This document shows positions 7,783 to 16,355 of a stretch of 45,758 nucleotides of DNA, in pieces. Below the pieces are notes generated by a model that was not told the origin of the DNA, did no database searches, and was given only the letters and a program-made list of their open reading frames with translations. Position numbers and translations under genes: made by a program. Source of the stretch: an uncultured Prevotella sp. (lineage in GTDB: Bacteria; Bacteroidota; Bacteroidia; Bacteroidales; Bacteroidaceae); NCBI GenBank assembly GCA_905233555.1, contig CAJODF010000030.1, forward strand, positions 1 through 45,758, read 5' to 3'. Within the stretch, counting starts at the first letter, position 1. Each line of letters starts with the position of its first letter.

Positions 7783-10776
7783 TTAATACCACTGCACGGC
7801 ATTGCTGTAACTGCTGCGCTTGTCGTATTTCAGGGCATCGGTCAGCGTGGCGGCGTTACAGCGGAAAGAGAAGTCGTAACTGGTATAAGGCGCCAGCGTC
7901 ACCCTACACGTCATATTGAAGCAGTGCAGGTCGCGCGAGAGCGATGCCGTCGTCATCGAAATCTTGTGGTTGTCGAAGTCGTAACCGGAAGAGAAGTTGA
8001 TGTTCCAACCGTCGCTCAGGCGGATATTGCCGCTGATGTTCAGATTCTGGCTGAAGACGTAGGGATAGCGCATCTTATCATAATTGAAGTTAGAGTTGCC
8101 CTCGCGCATCGAGATACCGTAGCCGACGGTGATCGACCAAGGCATCGAGAACGTCATATAGCCGTCCTCGTCGGTGTCGGCCTTTTCCTTGTCTTTCTTG
8201 GCACCGTTCTTGGCCTTCTCCATATCCTTGTCGATGTTGGTCTCCACCTCGTTGTCCCACTCATCGTCGTCTTCATCGTCGTCTTTCTTCTTGCCCTTGT
8301 CATCGACCTTCTCGCCGCGTAGACGCTTAATGAAGTTCATGATCTTATTGTTGTCGAGGGTATAGGAGAGGTTCTGCGACATACCCTGGAAACGACCGAT
8401 TCGGCCCTGTCCCCAGTAGGTGGTGTGCTCACTGAGGCGCGGTGTAGCACCGACGCTGTCGGCCTCATAGACGTACGAGGCAAAGATGGCGTTGAGGTTG
8501 AACGTATAACGCTTCGAGAGTTTCAGGCGCAGACGAGTGTTGAGGTCGCTCAACGGACGGATCTTCGCCGCCATATTATAACTCATCGAGAAGCCGAGTT
8601 CGTCGATCAGGGACACTTTCTTCAGCGAGTCGTCCTTGTTCCGAATCTTCATTTCGATATTGTTGCCGATATCGATGTTGATGCTACCCGACATGCCCTT
8701 TGCGGGAGCCGACACACCACCTACATTATAAGGTGAGTACTCCACCAGCGACACATTGCCCTTGGCATCGGTCTTCTGATAGGTCTCGTAGTAGCCGTAG
8801 CGTGAGGCACCGAAGTCGGGGTGATAAGAGAAACTGACCTTCGGCGTGAAGACGTGACGGATACGGTCGATCTTATCACCGAAGATTTTGCGACTGGGAA
8901 TCCAGTAACCGTAGAGTTTCGTGGAGAGCGACATGCTCAGATCCCAGTTATAGACGTTGTAGAAGCCAGTGATAGTGTCGGTGACCTCCTGTTGGTTGAC
9001 TTCATCCCAATGCTTCGACTGCTTGATGAACGATGTCTGGTCAGAAAAAATGAACGAGGGATTGATGCTCAGATAACCAAAGGCCGTGAAACTGGCCTGA
9101 ACGGGGATTGAATGGCGCATATAGTTCTGCCAGTCCTTGGTGAAACTGGAGTGCAGCAGTTGGTCCTCCTTGGTCTTGATACGGTTGTTGAACGTACCTG
9201 TATAACTCAAATTGATCTTCTCGTACCAACGCTCCTCGCCCGCGGCCTTCTTACGCTTGAAGGGGTAGAACCGCGCCAGCGAGAGACTCAGGTTAGGCAG
9301 CGTCATCTCGATGATCGAGTCGCGCATGTTCTGCGCCAAGTCAACCTGGGTGCTCAGCGTCAGTCCGATACTGGAGAACCGGGTGCTCCAGTTGACCGAT
9401 GAGGTACGCGTGGTCTGCGTCATGGCCTGGGGATTGTACATCGACGTGAGGTTGTTTCTCTCAAAACTCTCCGAGGCGTAGTTCACACTGGCCGTCAACG
9501 TACTGAAGGGGTTGGCCTTCGAATCCTGCGAGTGGCGCCACTGCAGTTTGAAACTGGTCCGTTTCTCGTAGTCATCCATGTTCTTCTCACCGGTAACGGT
9601 ATTCTGGAAGTTGAAGTAGAACGAGCCACTGTACTTATAGCGCCGTCTGTAGTTCGACGCGGCAGAGAGACCCCACGAGCCCTTAGTATAGATCTCACCC
9701 AGAAGTTTCAGGTCCATCTTGTCGCCCAAGGCGAAATAGTAGCCGCCATCGCGCAGGTAGAAGCCGCGCGACATCTCGTCGCCGTAGGTCGGCATGATGA
9801 AACCGCTGGAATAACTTCTGGTGAAGGGGAAGAAACCATAGGGGATCGCCAGGGGCAGCGGCACGTCGGCCACCACCAGATAGGCCGGACCGAACACCAC
9901 ATCCTTACCCGGGCGCACCTTGGCCCGCGACATGGCGATATAGAAGTCGGGATGGGGATCGTCGCAGGTGGTGTAGCGACCGTGTTCGAGGTACATCTCA
10001 CCGTTGGCACCGCGCTTGGAGTGCTCACTGGTCAGGTAACCGTCTTCCTGCTGCGTATAGACATCCGTAATAAAACCTTTCTTGGTCTTGAAGTTGAACA
10101 TCATCTCCGTCTGCTCATACTGGTCGCTGCCCATCTTGAAGACGGGCGTGCCCGTGAGTTGCTGCGTGGTGGAGTCCATCTTACCGGTGGCATAGACCAC
10201 ATTGCTGTCGAGATTCATGTGGATGTTCTCACTCGCCAGATCCATGTTTGTGTATTTCACTTTCGAGTTACCGTAGAGATGGGCGGTAGCGTTGGCGGCA
10301 TCGTAGGTCAGCGAGTCGTCGGCAGAGTACTCTACGGGTGCATCGATACCGTTCTTGCGGTGCTTGTTGATGCTGTCGCGTGCCAACGAGTCGTCGATGG
10401 CCTTGTTGTGCTTATAGATGGCCAGTTCGATGGAGTCCATCGTCGTGGTGTCGCGCTTGATCTTGATGGCCGACTCGGCGCCTGCGGGAACGATGGTGTC
10501 CTGAGGTACTTCATCCTCAGCAACCAAATCCTCTGCCGCCTTGCTATCGATGGTGTCGGCCTCGTTGGTCCCGTTGGCCACGCCGATGCTGTCGAGCAGT
10601 GCCGGGAGTGTCATGGAATCGGGTGCTATCGCGGGTGTCTTGATCTCCGGCAACGACACCACCCTACCCGACTGCGCCACCTTGGGCAGCTTCCCCGGAG
10701 GCAGTGTAGAGGTTGAACACGCCATCATCAAAATGATGGCGCAGAGTATCGAAAGCGTGACCGATTTCTGTTTCAC
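7783..10776 (-). CDS. lptD: LptD-like LPS-assembly outer-membrane protein, with lipobox
   Basis: A 997-residue protein that would insert lipopolysaccharide into the outer leaflet. It has a lipoprotein-type signal ending MMACS (Cys20), a spacer rich in Asp and Thr, an OstA/LptA-like jellyroll (DSLTYDAANATAHLYGNSKV, later YLEHGRYTTCDDPHPDFY) and a long C-terminal beta-barrel with alternating aromatic strands that ends in VQWY. A highly acidic stretch (KKKDDDEDDDEWDNE) sits in a predicted barrel loop. The start is GTG at 10776, only 3 nt after the TACCTTTGCA promoter box, so the mRNA may be leaderless or nearly so. The promoter is one of the 75-bp hairpin cassettes. It is followed by the DASS transporter. 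Confidence 0.85.
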   Translation of the reverse strand: MKQKSVTLSILCAIILMMACSTSTLPPGKLPKVAQSGRVVSLPEIKTPAIAPDSMTLPALLDSIGVANGTNEADTIDSKAAEDLVAEDEVPQDTIVPAGAESAIKIKRDTTTMDSIELAIYKHNKAIDDSLARDSINKHRKNGIDAPVEYSADDSLTYDAANATAHLYGNSKVKYTNMDLASENIHMNLDSNVVYATGKMDSTTQQLTGTPVFKMGSDQYEQTEMMFNFKTKKGFITDVYTQQEDGYLTSEHSKRGANGEMYLEHGRYTTCDDPHPDFYIAMSRAKVRPGKDVVFGPAYLVVADVPLPLAIPYGFFPFTRSYSSGFIMPTYGDEMSRGFYLRDGGYYFALGDKMDLKLLGEIYTKGSWGLSAASNYRRRYKYSGSFYFNFQNTVTGEKNMDDYEKRTSFKLQWRHSQDSKANPFSTLTASVNYASESFERNNLTSMYNPQAMTQTTRTSSVNWSTRFSSIGLTLSTQVDLAQNMRDSIIEMTLPNLSLSLARFYPFKRKKAAGEERWYEKINLSYTGTFNNRIKTKEDQLLHSSFTKDWQNYMRHSIPVQASFTAFGYLSINPSFIFSDQTSFIKQSKHWDEVNQQEVTDTITGFYNVYNWDLSMSLSTKLYGYWIPSRKIFGDKIDRIRHVFTPKVSFSYHPDFGASRYGYYETYQKTDAKGNVSLVEYSPYNVGGVSAPAKGMSGSINIDIGNNIEMKIRNKDDSLKKVSLIDELGFSMSYNMAAKIRPLSDLNTRLRLKLSKRYTFNLNAIFASYVYEADSVGATPRLSEHTTYWGQGRIGRFQGMSQNLSYTLDNNKIMNFIKRLRGEKVDDKGKKKDDDEDDDEWDNEVETNIDKDMEKAKNGAKKDKEKADTDEDGYMTFSMPWSITVGYGISMREGNSNFNYDKMRYPYVFSQNLNISGNIRLSDGWNINFSSGYDFDNHKISMTTASLSRDLHCFNMTCRVTLAPYTSYDFSFRCNAATLTDALKYDKRSSYSNAVQWY

Positions 10777-10779
10777 GGA

Positions 10780-10855
10780 TGCAAAGGTACAACAAAAGAA
10801 GTGAAAAGTGAAAAGTGAGGAGTGAAAAGTTGCTGCGCCTTGTTTTCTTTTAACT
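10780..10855 (-). promoter_or_regulatory. Heptamer-hairpin promoter cassette, copy 1 (upstream of lptD)
   Basis: Read on the minus strand, AGTT (10855-10852 in sense) closes a 20-nt loop AAAAGAAAACAAGGCGCAGC, followed by AACT, four TTTTCAC-type heptamers, a T-run and TACCTTTGCA (10789-10780), the -7 box of lptD. The 5' arm extends to about 10900 with GTGAAAA-type heptamers. Two other copies lie at 33960-34034 and 36173-36247. Confidence 0.75.
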
Positions 10856-10900
10856 ATTCACTTTTAACTTTTAACTTTTCACTTCTCACTTTTCACTTCT
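10856..10900 (-). repeat. GTGAAAA/GTTAAAA heptamer array, 5' arm of cassette copy 1
   Basis: On the minus strand this reads as six or seven 7-nt units, AGTGAAA/AGTTAAA. They can pair with the TTTTCAC units at 10801-10831, including a GTGAGAAGTGAAAAG segment that matches its partner with one mismatch. The array begins right at the end of the HD-domain gene and so may act as its terminator. Confidence 0.7.
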
Positions 10901-11439
10901 TATTCAAACCGTGTTGCCCATTCGAGGAAGCGGTTGACGCCCTCCTGACCGAACTTTTCCAGACTCTGGGCAGCCTCTACCACGGTGCGCTCACGCTCGG
11001 GATGCGTCTTCGAATAGAACTTATCGGCATAGCAGACCACCTGTTCTTCCAGGGCCTCGGGCTCGAATTGGCCGTCCAAGGGCAAAGGCAACTGCTGGCG
11101 CTCTATCTGTTCACGGCTCAGACCGGTGCCCGTGTGCCGTTCACAGACCAGCGCATGACGCTTCCAGCCTTCCTCGCGCAAGATCTGACCGCCGATGAAT
11201 CCGTGACGGATATAGGGCTCCTTACCGAAGCACTGGATACTGGGCGCATCGCAGCGGAAGATGCCGATATCGTGCAACATGGCGGCTTCCTCCAGAAACT
11301 CCTCGTCAAGTCGCAACTCAGGATGGGCCTTGGCAATCTTCAAGCAGCGGTCGGCCACCTGACGGGAGTGTATTAGCAATATCCGTCGGAGTTCATTCTC
11401 CGACGGATAATATTTATCGATAATGCTCTGATAGTCCAT
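10900..11439 (-). CDS. HD-domain metal-dependent phosphohydrolase
   Basis: A 179-residue cytoplasmic protein with the HD-superfamily signature: H24 (LLIHSRQVAD), H56-D57 (AAMLHDIGIF) and a later D in CYADKFYSK. Additional histidines (RHGFIGG, ERHTGTG) resemble the HDIG subgroup of small nucleotide or phosphate-ester hydrolases. The substrate cannot be assigned. Its ATG overlaps the stop of the carboxyltransferase gene (TAATG), so the two are translationally coupled. A heptamer hairpin begins directly at its stop codon. Confidence 0.82.
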   Translation of the reverse strand: MDYQSIIDKYYPSENELRRILLIHSRQVADRCLKIAKAHPELRLDEEFLEEAAMLHDIGIFRCDAPSIQCFGKEPYIRHGFIGGQILREEGWKRHALVCERHTGTGLSREQIERQQLPLPLDGQFEPEALEEQVVCYADKFYSKTHPERERTVVEAAQSLEKFGQEGVNRFLEWATRFE

Positions 11440-13217
11440 TATGCCTCGCGCTCAATCCATGCGATCGTGTCGCCCTGACGGATTTTCTGTCCGGGCTTCA
11501 CACTGATATCCACCAGTTTACCACCGAGGGCAGCGGGTATCTCGACGATCTCGCCCCACTTGGTCTGTAAGTAGCAGAAGATATCACCTTCCTTGTACTT
11601 CTGACCGATAAACGGCTCGATGCAGGCAGCGGGTACACCCTCGCCACCGAAACTCCACACGAGCTGGCCGTCCAACGGACTCTTCACGGCATCGGCCTTC
11701 GCGTGCTTCAGCGCGTCAATCTCCTCCTGCGAAATCTTCTTGCCGCCACCGAGTTTGGCATCCTTCGCCTTCTGCAGGTCGGCCAGGAACTGCTTCTTGG
11801 CCTGTCCGCTCTTAAAGGCACGGTACTGTTCGGGGTGCATACCCAGTTCGAAGAGTTCCTCGTCGTCGGGACCGTACTCCCAACCGTTCTCGTCCATCTC
11901 CTTGCGGAAACCGTCGAGGGCGTTGTCGAGCAACGTGTGCGGATCGACATCGGTAAACTGGCGGTTCTGCTTCTGGGCCAGTTCCACGAGCACCGGATCG
12001 ATGGTGCCGGGAATCTTTCCTGACTTGCCGAGGATCATGCCCCACATGGCATCGTCCATCATCACGAAACGGCCCTTGCCCTGTTCGATGGTGAGCAGGT
12101 TCATCAGGGCGATGTTCTTCACATACTGTGAGAACGGTGTCACCAGTGGGGGATAGCCCACGCGCGGCCACACGTACTCTACCTCGTTGAAGAGTTTCAC
12201 CAGCATGTCGTCCATCGTCAACTCAGCCTCGCCCTTCTGGACGCGCAGTTTGTTGATCATGGTCTGGATACCGCCGAGGTCAGCCATCATCGAACCCATC
12301 ATACCGCCAGGCAGTCCGCAGCCTAAGAGCAGCGACGACATGTGCTTGTTGGCAGGATTGATGAAGTAGCCCAACCAGTCGTCGATGAACTCCTGTGTGA
12401 GCGTACGGGCCTGCATATAGGCATTCATATTCAGTTCTGCCACCTCGAAGCCTTCGTTCTTGAGCATCGACTGCACAGAGATGATATCCGGATGCACCTT
12501 ACCCCATGAGAGCGGCTCGATGGCGGTATCGATGATGTCGGCACCATTATTACAAACTTCGAGGATAGAGGCCATCGACAGTCCGGGACCTGAGTGACCG
12601 TGATACTGGATGATGATGTCGGGATGCTTGGTCTTGATGGCCTTCGTCAGCGCACCCAGCATGGCGGGCTGTCCGATACCGGCCATATCCTTCAGACAGA
12701 TCTCCTCGGCACCGGCGGCAATCACCTCGTCGGCGATGGCGGCATAGTAATCGACGGTATGTACGGGCGAGGTGGTGATACACAGCGTAGCCTGCGGCGT
12801 CATACCACCCTCCTTGGCCCACTTGATGCTGGGGATGATGTTACGCGTGTCGTTCAAACCGCAGAAGATACGGGTGATATCGACACCCTGGGCGTGCTTC
12901 ACCTTATACATCAGGGCGCGCACATCGTCGGGCACGGGGTACATACGCAGGGCGTTCAGACCACGGTCGAGCATGTGTGTCTTGATGCCCACCTCGTTGA
13001 ACGGCTTACAAAAGGCTCTCACGGCAAGGTTCGGGTTCTCACCTGCCATCAGGTTCACCTGCTCGAAGGCACCGCCGTTGGTTTCCACGCGGGCGAAGCA
13101 ACCCATGTCGATAATCACTGGCGCGATGCGCTCTAACTGGTCCTTACGAGGCTGGAACTTACCTGAGCTCTGCCACATGTCTCTATAGACGAGACTGAAC
13201 TGAATCTTCTTTTTCAT
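11439..13217 (-). CDS. Carboxyltransferase with biotinyl-type C-terminal domain (PycB / OadA type)
   Basis: A 592-residue protein of the oxaloacetate decarboxylase alpha / pyruvate carboxylase subunit B family, which moves CO2 between biotin and pyruvate/oxaloacetate. The HMGL-like barrel carries the phrases YRDMWQSS, ICLKDMAG (catalytic Lys) and QYHGHSG (metal His-x-His). It is followed by the conserved carboxylase domain (around 290-490) and a biotinyl/lipoyl-like domain (around 515-592). The expected AMKM biotin-lysine hairpin reads YLQTKWGEIVEI, so a Lys is present but in an unusual context. No biotin carboxylase or membrane decarboxylase subunit lies beside it. A minus-strand -7 box (TATTTTTG) lies at 13257-13250. 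It is coupled to the downstream HD protein. Confidence 0.85.
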   Translation of the reverse strand: MKKKIQFSLVYRDMWQSSGKFQPRKDQLERIAPVIIDMGCFARVETNGGAFEQVNLMAGENPNLAVRAFCKPFNEVGIKTHMLDRGLNALRMYPVPDDVRALMYKVKHAQGVDITRIFCGLNDTRNIIPSIKWAKEGGMTPQATLCITTSPVHTVDYYAAIADEVIAAGAEEICLKDMAGIGQPAMLGALTKAIKTKHPDIIIQYHGHSGPGLSMASILEVCNNGADIIDTAIEPLSWGKVHPDIISVQSMLKNEGFEVAELNMNAYMQARTLTQEFIDDWLGYFINPANKHMSSLLLGCGLPGGMMGSMMADLGGIQTMINKLRVQKGEAELTMDDMLVKLFNEVEYVWPRVGYPPLVTPFSQYVKNIALMNLLTIEQGKGRFVMMDDAMWGMILGKSGKIPGTIDPVLVELAQKQNRQFTDVDPHTLLDNALDGFRKEMDENGWEYGPDDEELFELGMHPEQYRAFKSGQAKKQFLADLQKAKDAKLGGGKKISQEEIDALKHAKADAVKSPLDGQLVWSFGGEGVPAACIEPFIGQKYKEGDIFCYLQTKWGEIVEIPAALGGKLVDISVKPGQKIRQGDTIAWIEREA

Positions 13218-13249
13218 ATATTTTCTGTTAGTTTTCTATTTACAGTCCA

Positions 13250-13257
13250 CAAAAATA
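13250..13257 (-). promoter_or_regulatory. -7 box (TATTTTTG) for the carboxyltransferase-HD operon
   Basis: The minus-strand TATTTTTG lies about 33 nt upstream of the ATG at 13217 and is flanked by AT-rich sequence. No clear -33 TTG at the usual spacing was seen, so confidence is limited. Confidence 0.45.
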
Positions 13258-13311
13258 GATAATTTTTTTCAAATAATCATCGTAAGTGGCTACTTTTTTT
13301 GATATTTTGAC

Positions 13312-13319
13312 TATCTTTG
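13312..13319 (+). promoter_or_regulatory. -7 box (TATCTTTG) for the lone lipoprotein gene
   Basis: TATCTTTGC lies 23 nt before the ATG at 13343. This supports that ATG over the upstream in-frame ATG at 13286, which precedes the promoter. Confidence 0.6.
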
Positions 13320-13342
13320 CCCCCAAATCACCCAAAAAGCGT

Positions 13343-14083
13343 ATGAAACAGACCTTGTTTTTGATGATTCTTGTGGCAATATTGACGACAGCATGCCAGT
13401 CAGGAACGACCCCGTCGGCACAAGAAATAACAGCTTACAATGAGGAGGAGCCACTGCCCGGCGACTCCACCGTCTATGGACTCGCCTGCGAGGGCTGCAC
13501 AGACTCCCTCCTCGTGTTCCTGCCCTTCTCGGGCGGCGACCCCGACACCATCGACATCCTCAATGCCCGTGTGCAGCGCCGCGTGTTCGGACGCCCTGAC
13601 ATCGGCGACATAGTGGCGGTTGTCCTGAATGCCCACAACAAGTCGGAGGCGGATATCGTGATCAACATCGACCGTCTGAAAGGCGAGTGGTGCTACATCG
13701 TGCATCCCCGTCTGCGCCCCCGTGCCGGCGTCTCGGCCGACAGCATCGTACAACTGCCCGCCGACTTCCCCGACTCCCTGCGGGAGAAGTGGTTCCAGCC
13801 ACGCGAATATGGCATAGAGATCCGGCGCGACTATACAGCCCGTCCCATCGGCGTGCAACGTAACAATGCCAACCGCCAGAACGGTCCCGTCGTCTATCCC
13901 GAGGTGAAGCGCTATCGCGAGTGGCATATCTACAACGGCCACCTCCTGCTCAGTGAGGCCCGTCGCGACACGCTGGGCAACCAACAGGTGACCAATACCG
14001 ACACGGCCGACATCGTCTTCATGCGCCGTGACACCCTCCTACTCCGCTTCAGCGACCACGAGCAAGGGTACTATAGGAAGTGA
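13343..14083 (+). CDS. Uncharacterised lipoprotein
   Basis: A 246-residue protein starting MKQTLFLMIL with a signal peptide and lipobox LTTAC (Cys18), so it is probably lipid-anchored in the envelope. I do not recognise the family. The mature part has a CEGCTDS segment soon after the anchor, a region rich in beta-strand-like Asp/Val alternation, and an Arg-rich second half (RRDYTARPIGVQRNNANRQNG). It has its own promoter, is flanked by oppositely oriented operons and is probably monocistronic. Downstream lie a heptamer array and structured element copy 1. The MATFF extension starting at 13286 is rejected because it overlaps the promoter. Confidence 0.75.
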   Translation: MKQTLFLMILVAILTTACQSGTTPSAQEITAYNEEEPLPGDSTVYGLACEGCTDSLLVFLPFSGGDPDTIDILNARVQRRVFGRPDIGDIVAVVLNAHNKSEADIVINIDRLKGEWCYIVHPRLRPRAGVSADSIVQLPADFPDSLREKWFQPREYGIEIRRDYTARPIGVQRNNANRQNGPVVYPEVKRYREWHIYNGHLLLSEARRDTLGNQQVTNTDTADIVFMRRDTLLLRFSDHEQGYYRK

Positions 14084-14104
14084 TAAGTGAAAAGTGATAA
14101 GTGA
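14079..14104 (+). repeat. AGTGATA/AGTGAAA heptamer array
   Basis: Units AAGTGATAAGTG, AAAAGTGATAAGTG and AAG repeat with a 7-nt period. The array overlaps the stop codon of the lipoprotein gene and runs directly into structured element copy 1. The units belong to the same family as the arms of the promoter cassettes. Confidence 0.65.
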
Positions 14105-14176
14105 AGGCCGCGAATAAGCGAGAGCCATGATGCTTGCATCAATGGCCGAGCGTGAGCGGGCTCGATGTGAAACATC
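14105..14176 (+). repeat. Structured intergenic element, copy 1
   Basis: It can fold with a long-range stem AGGCCGC (14105-14111) with GCGGGCT (14156-14162), one mismatch; an inner hairpin CCATGATGC-TT-GCATCAATGG (14125-14145); and a 3' hairpin GATGT-GAA-ACATC (14164-14176). A homologous copy lies at 36079-36154 with compensating changes. AAGCGAGAGC and CGTGAGCG are shared single-strand-like blocks. It sits between two convergent genes, ending 8 nt before the queF stop. Confidence 0.6.
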
Positions 14177-14183
14177 AAAAGTT

Positions 14184-14645
14184 TTAAATTATCTGATGGT
14201 CGAGGAGGCGCTTCTCGGCCAGGTCGGCATACTTGGTACCGGGACGACCATAGTTGGCATAGGGATAGATGGAGATGCCCCCACGCGGCGTAAACAGTCC
14301 CACCACCTCGATATATTTGGGATCCATCAGGCGCACCAGGTCTTTCATGATGGTGTTGACACAGTCCTCATGAAAGTCGCCGTGATTACGGAATGAGAAG
14401 AGATAGAGTTTCAGGCTTTTCGACTCTACCATCCGCTCGCCGGGAATATACAGGATTTTTATTTCTGCAAAGTCGGGCTGACCCGTAATGGGACAGAGCG
14501 ATGTAAACTCAGGGCAGTTGAACTGCACCCAGTAGTCGTTGTCGGGATGCTTGTTGACAAAGGTCTCCAGCACCTCAGGGGCATAGTCCTGACGGTATTC
14601 GGTCTTCTTGCCGAGGGCCTGCAACTGATCTTCTTCTCTATTCAT
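14184..14645 (-). CDS. queF: NADPH-dependent 7-cyano-7-deazaguanine (preQ0) reductase
   Basis: A 153-residue cytoplasmic enzyme of the T-fold superfamily that reduces the nitrile preQ0 to preQ1 for queuosine in tRNA. The active-site block [14 protein letters not shown] carries the nucleophile C51 and proton donor D58. The family motif [20 protein letters not shown] is also present. Length matches the short, single-domain (B. subtilis type) form. Its ATG overlaps the stop of the precursor transporter by 4 nt, tying import and reduction together. It is the last gene of the rplY operon. Confidence 0.95.
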   Translation of the reverse strand: MNREEDQLQALGKKTEYRQDYAPEVLETFVNKHPDNDYWVQFNCPEFTSLCPITGQPDFAEIKILYIPGERMVESKSLKLYLFSFRNHGDFHEDCVNTIMKDLVRLMDPKYIEVVGLFTPRGGISIYPYANYGRPGTKYADLAEKRLLDHQII

Positions 14646-15364
14646 AGTTTGTTGATTTTAAAGATGTTATAGGTGATATCGCGGTCGAACACGTCCTCAT
14701 TGTCGTGGTTCTTCGTAAACTTGACCACACGGATGGTGAGGGGCAGTGCCACGATCTCATAGAGCGTCTTGATGGTCACCTGCGTGATGACGAGCGAGGG
14801 CATCTCCTCCCAGGGAATCACGCCACCGAGGGCGAGGGGGAAGAAGATGATGGAGTCTGTCAGTTCGCCGAACACGGTACTCAGCACGGCACGGGCGGAA
14901 AAGTTCTTGGCAAAGCCCTCCGAGGCTGAAGGTCGGTGCTGCGTGGAGAGTTTCATGCGACTCATCACGTAGGCATTCATAAACGAACCGCAGATAAACG
15001 CCAGGAACGAGGCGCCGGCGATACGCGGGGCCAGTCCGAAGATCTGGTGGAAGCCCTCTTCGCCGTGCCAGTAGGGCGCACCGGGAATCCAGTCGGCGAT
15101 AGCACCGAAGATCACGAAGAGGAAGTTCATGACGAACCCGATCCAGATGAGCAGTCGGGTACGTCCGTAGCCCCACACCTCGCAGACCACGTCGTTGATG
15201 ATATAACTGACAGGAAACACGATCAGTCCGGCCGTCATATTGGCAGGTCCGAATGATATCTGCTTGGTCTCAAGCACGTTGGCCGTGATCAGACAGACAC
15301 AGAACAGGATACTGTAGAGCATGAACAGCACACTGATGCGCTGTTGGTCTTTGTTTGCTTGCAT
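14642..15364 (-). CDS. YhhQ-family queuosine-precursor transporter
   Basis: A 240-residue inner-membrane protein with about six hydrophobic segments and the VUT/YhhQ features: an early [11 protein letters not shown] stretch, [20 protein letters not shown], and late [11 protein letters not shown]. The family imports preQ0/preQ1-type deazaguanines. The 4-nt overlap with queF strongly supports that role here, with imported preQ0 reduced by QueF. The start is 2 nt from the end of the Na/Ca antiporter gene, so it belongs to the same operon. Confidence 0.9.
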   Translation of the reverse strand: MQANKDQQRISVLFMLYSILFCVCLITANVLETKQISFGPANMTAGLIVFPVSYIINDVVCEVWGYGRTRLLIWIGFVMNFLFVIFGAIADWIPGAPYWHGEEGFHQIFGLAPRIAGASFLAFICGSFMNAYVMSRMKLSTQHRPSASEGFAKNFSARAVLSTVFGELTDSIIFFPLALGGVIPWEEMPSLVITQVTIKTLYEIVALPLTIRVVKFTKNHDNEDVFDRDITYNIFKINKL

Positions 15365-15365
15365 A

Positions 15366-16355
15366 TTACAACAGATAGAAAAGCCAGCACATATAGGTCA
15401 GGAATCCCAAGATCATCAGGACACCCTCGCGGCGTGACACGAAATACTTAGTATAGGCGAAAATCCAGAGAATGCCGATGCTGACGAGCATCATCATCAG
15501 GTCGATGATGGTGATACCCATGATGCGCATGGGACAGATGACTGCAGTGGCACCCAGTACCAGCAGGATATTAAACACGTTGGAACCGATGGCATTGCCG
15601 ATGGCGAGCGAGGCCTTGCCCTTATAGGCAGCCACCACACTCGTGGCCAACTCGGGCAGCGACGTGCCGCCAGCCACGATGGTCAGACCGATCACACTCT
15701 GGCGCACACCATAGCGGTGGGCCACGTAGGTGGCACCATCGACGAAGAGTTCACTGCCGAAGATCAGGCAGGCCAGTCCAACGATCATCCAGAGGGCATT
15801 GATACCCAACATCCGGTAGTTGATGGGCTTTTTCACCTTTTCCTCGCCCAGATACTCCTGATGGGGCTTCAACTCACCCGACTTGCGCGCCAGCGTGAAA
15901 CTATAGATCATAAAGGCAATGAAACCGATGAGCAAGACGATACCGTCGCTGCGACTGATCTCGTTGCCCCACAGGTGAGCCGACTCCATATCGTCGAAGC
16001 AGAGCACAAACAGCAGCAACGAGGCCATGACGGCAAAGGGAATCTCCTTCTTCACCGTCGAGGGATTGACCACCAACGGCGCCACGACGGCCGAACAGCC
16101 CACGATGAGCATCGTATTGAAGATATTGGAACCGATGACATTTCCCACAGCCAGATCGGGCGTACCCTTGAGGGCAGAGACCAGACTGACGAACAGTTCC
16201 GGAGCCGATGTGCCGGCGGCCACAATCGTAAGGCCGATGACAATCTCCGGGATGTTCACACTGCGCGCCATGGCAGAGGCACCCTCTATCAGGCGGTCGG
16301 CCCCCCACAACACGAGGGCGACACCAACAATTATCAATAGTCCATTCAGAATCAT
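15366..16355 (-). CDS. CaCA-family sodium/calcium antiporter (YrbG-like)
   Basis: A 329-residue inner-membrane protein made of two inverted five-helix halves. Each half has the alpha-repeat signatures: VAAGTSAPELFVSL with GNVIGSNIFN in the first, VAGGTSLPELATSV with GNAIGSNVFN in the second. These acidic and polar residues form the Ca2+/Na+ sites. Length is typical of bacterial YrbG proteins. It overlaps the end of the S4-domain gene by 4 nt and precedes the YhhQ gene by 1 nt. No functional link to its translation-related neighbours is evident beyond co-transcription. Confidence 0.88.
   Translation of the reverse strand: MILNGLLIIVGVALVLWGADRLIEGASAMARSVNIPEIVIGLTIVAAGTSAPELFVSLVSALKGTPDLAVGNVIGSNIFNTMLIVGCSAVVAPLVVNPSTVKKEIPFAVMASLLLFVLCFDDMESAHLWGNEISRSDGIVLLIGFIAFMIYSFTLARKSGELKPHQEYLGEEKVKKPINYRMLGINALWMIVGLACLIFGSELFVDGATYVAHRYGVRQSVIGLTIVAGGTSLPELATSVVAAYKGKASLAIGNAIGSNVFNILLVLGATAVICPMRIMGITIIDLMMMLVSIGILWIFAYTKYFVSRREGVLMILGFLTYMCWLFYLL

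Noticed and set aside
9532..10716. 394-codon plus-strand open frame inside lptD
   Set aside because: Antisense shadow; no promoter or recognisable domain, while the minus strand reads as LptD throughout.
10801..10900. CRISPR-like array
   Set aside because: The units are 7 nt with no spacers, arranged as inverted arms around one loop, and there are no cas genes.
14642..15400. preQ1 riboswitch for the YhhQ-queF pair
   Set aside because: Both genes are internal to an operon with 1-nt and overlapping junctions, leaving no leader in which a riboswitch could sit.
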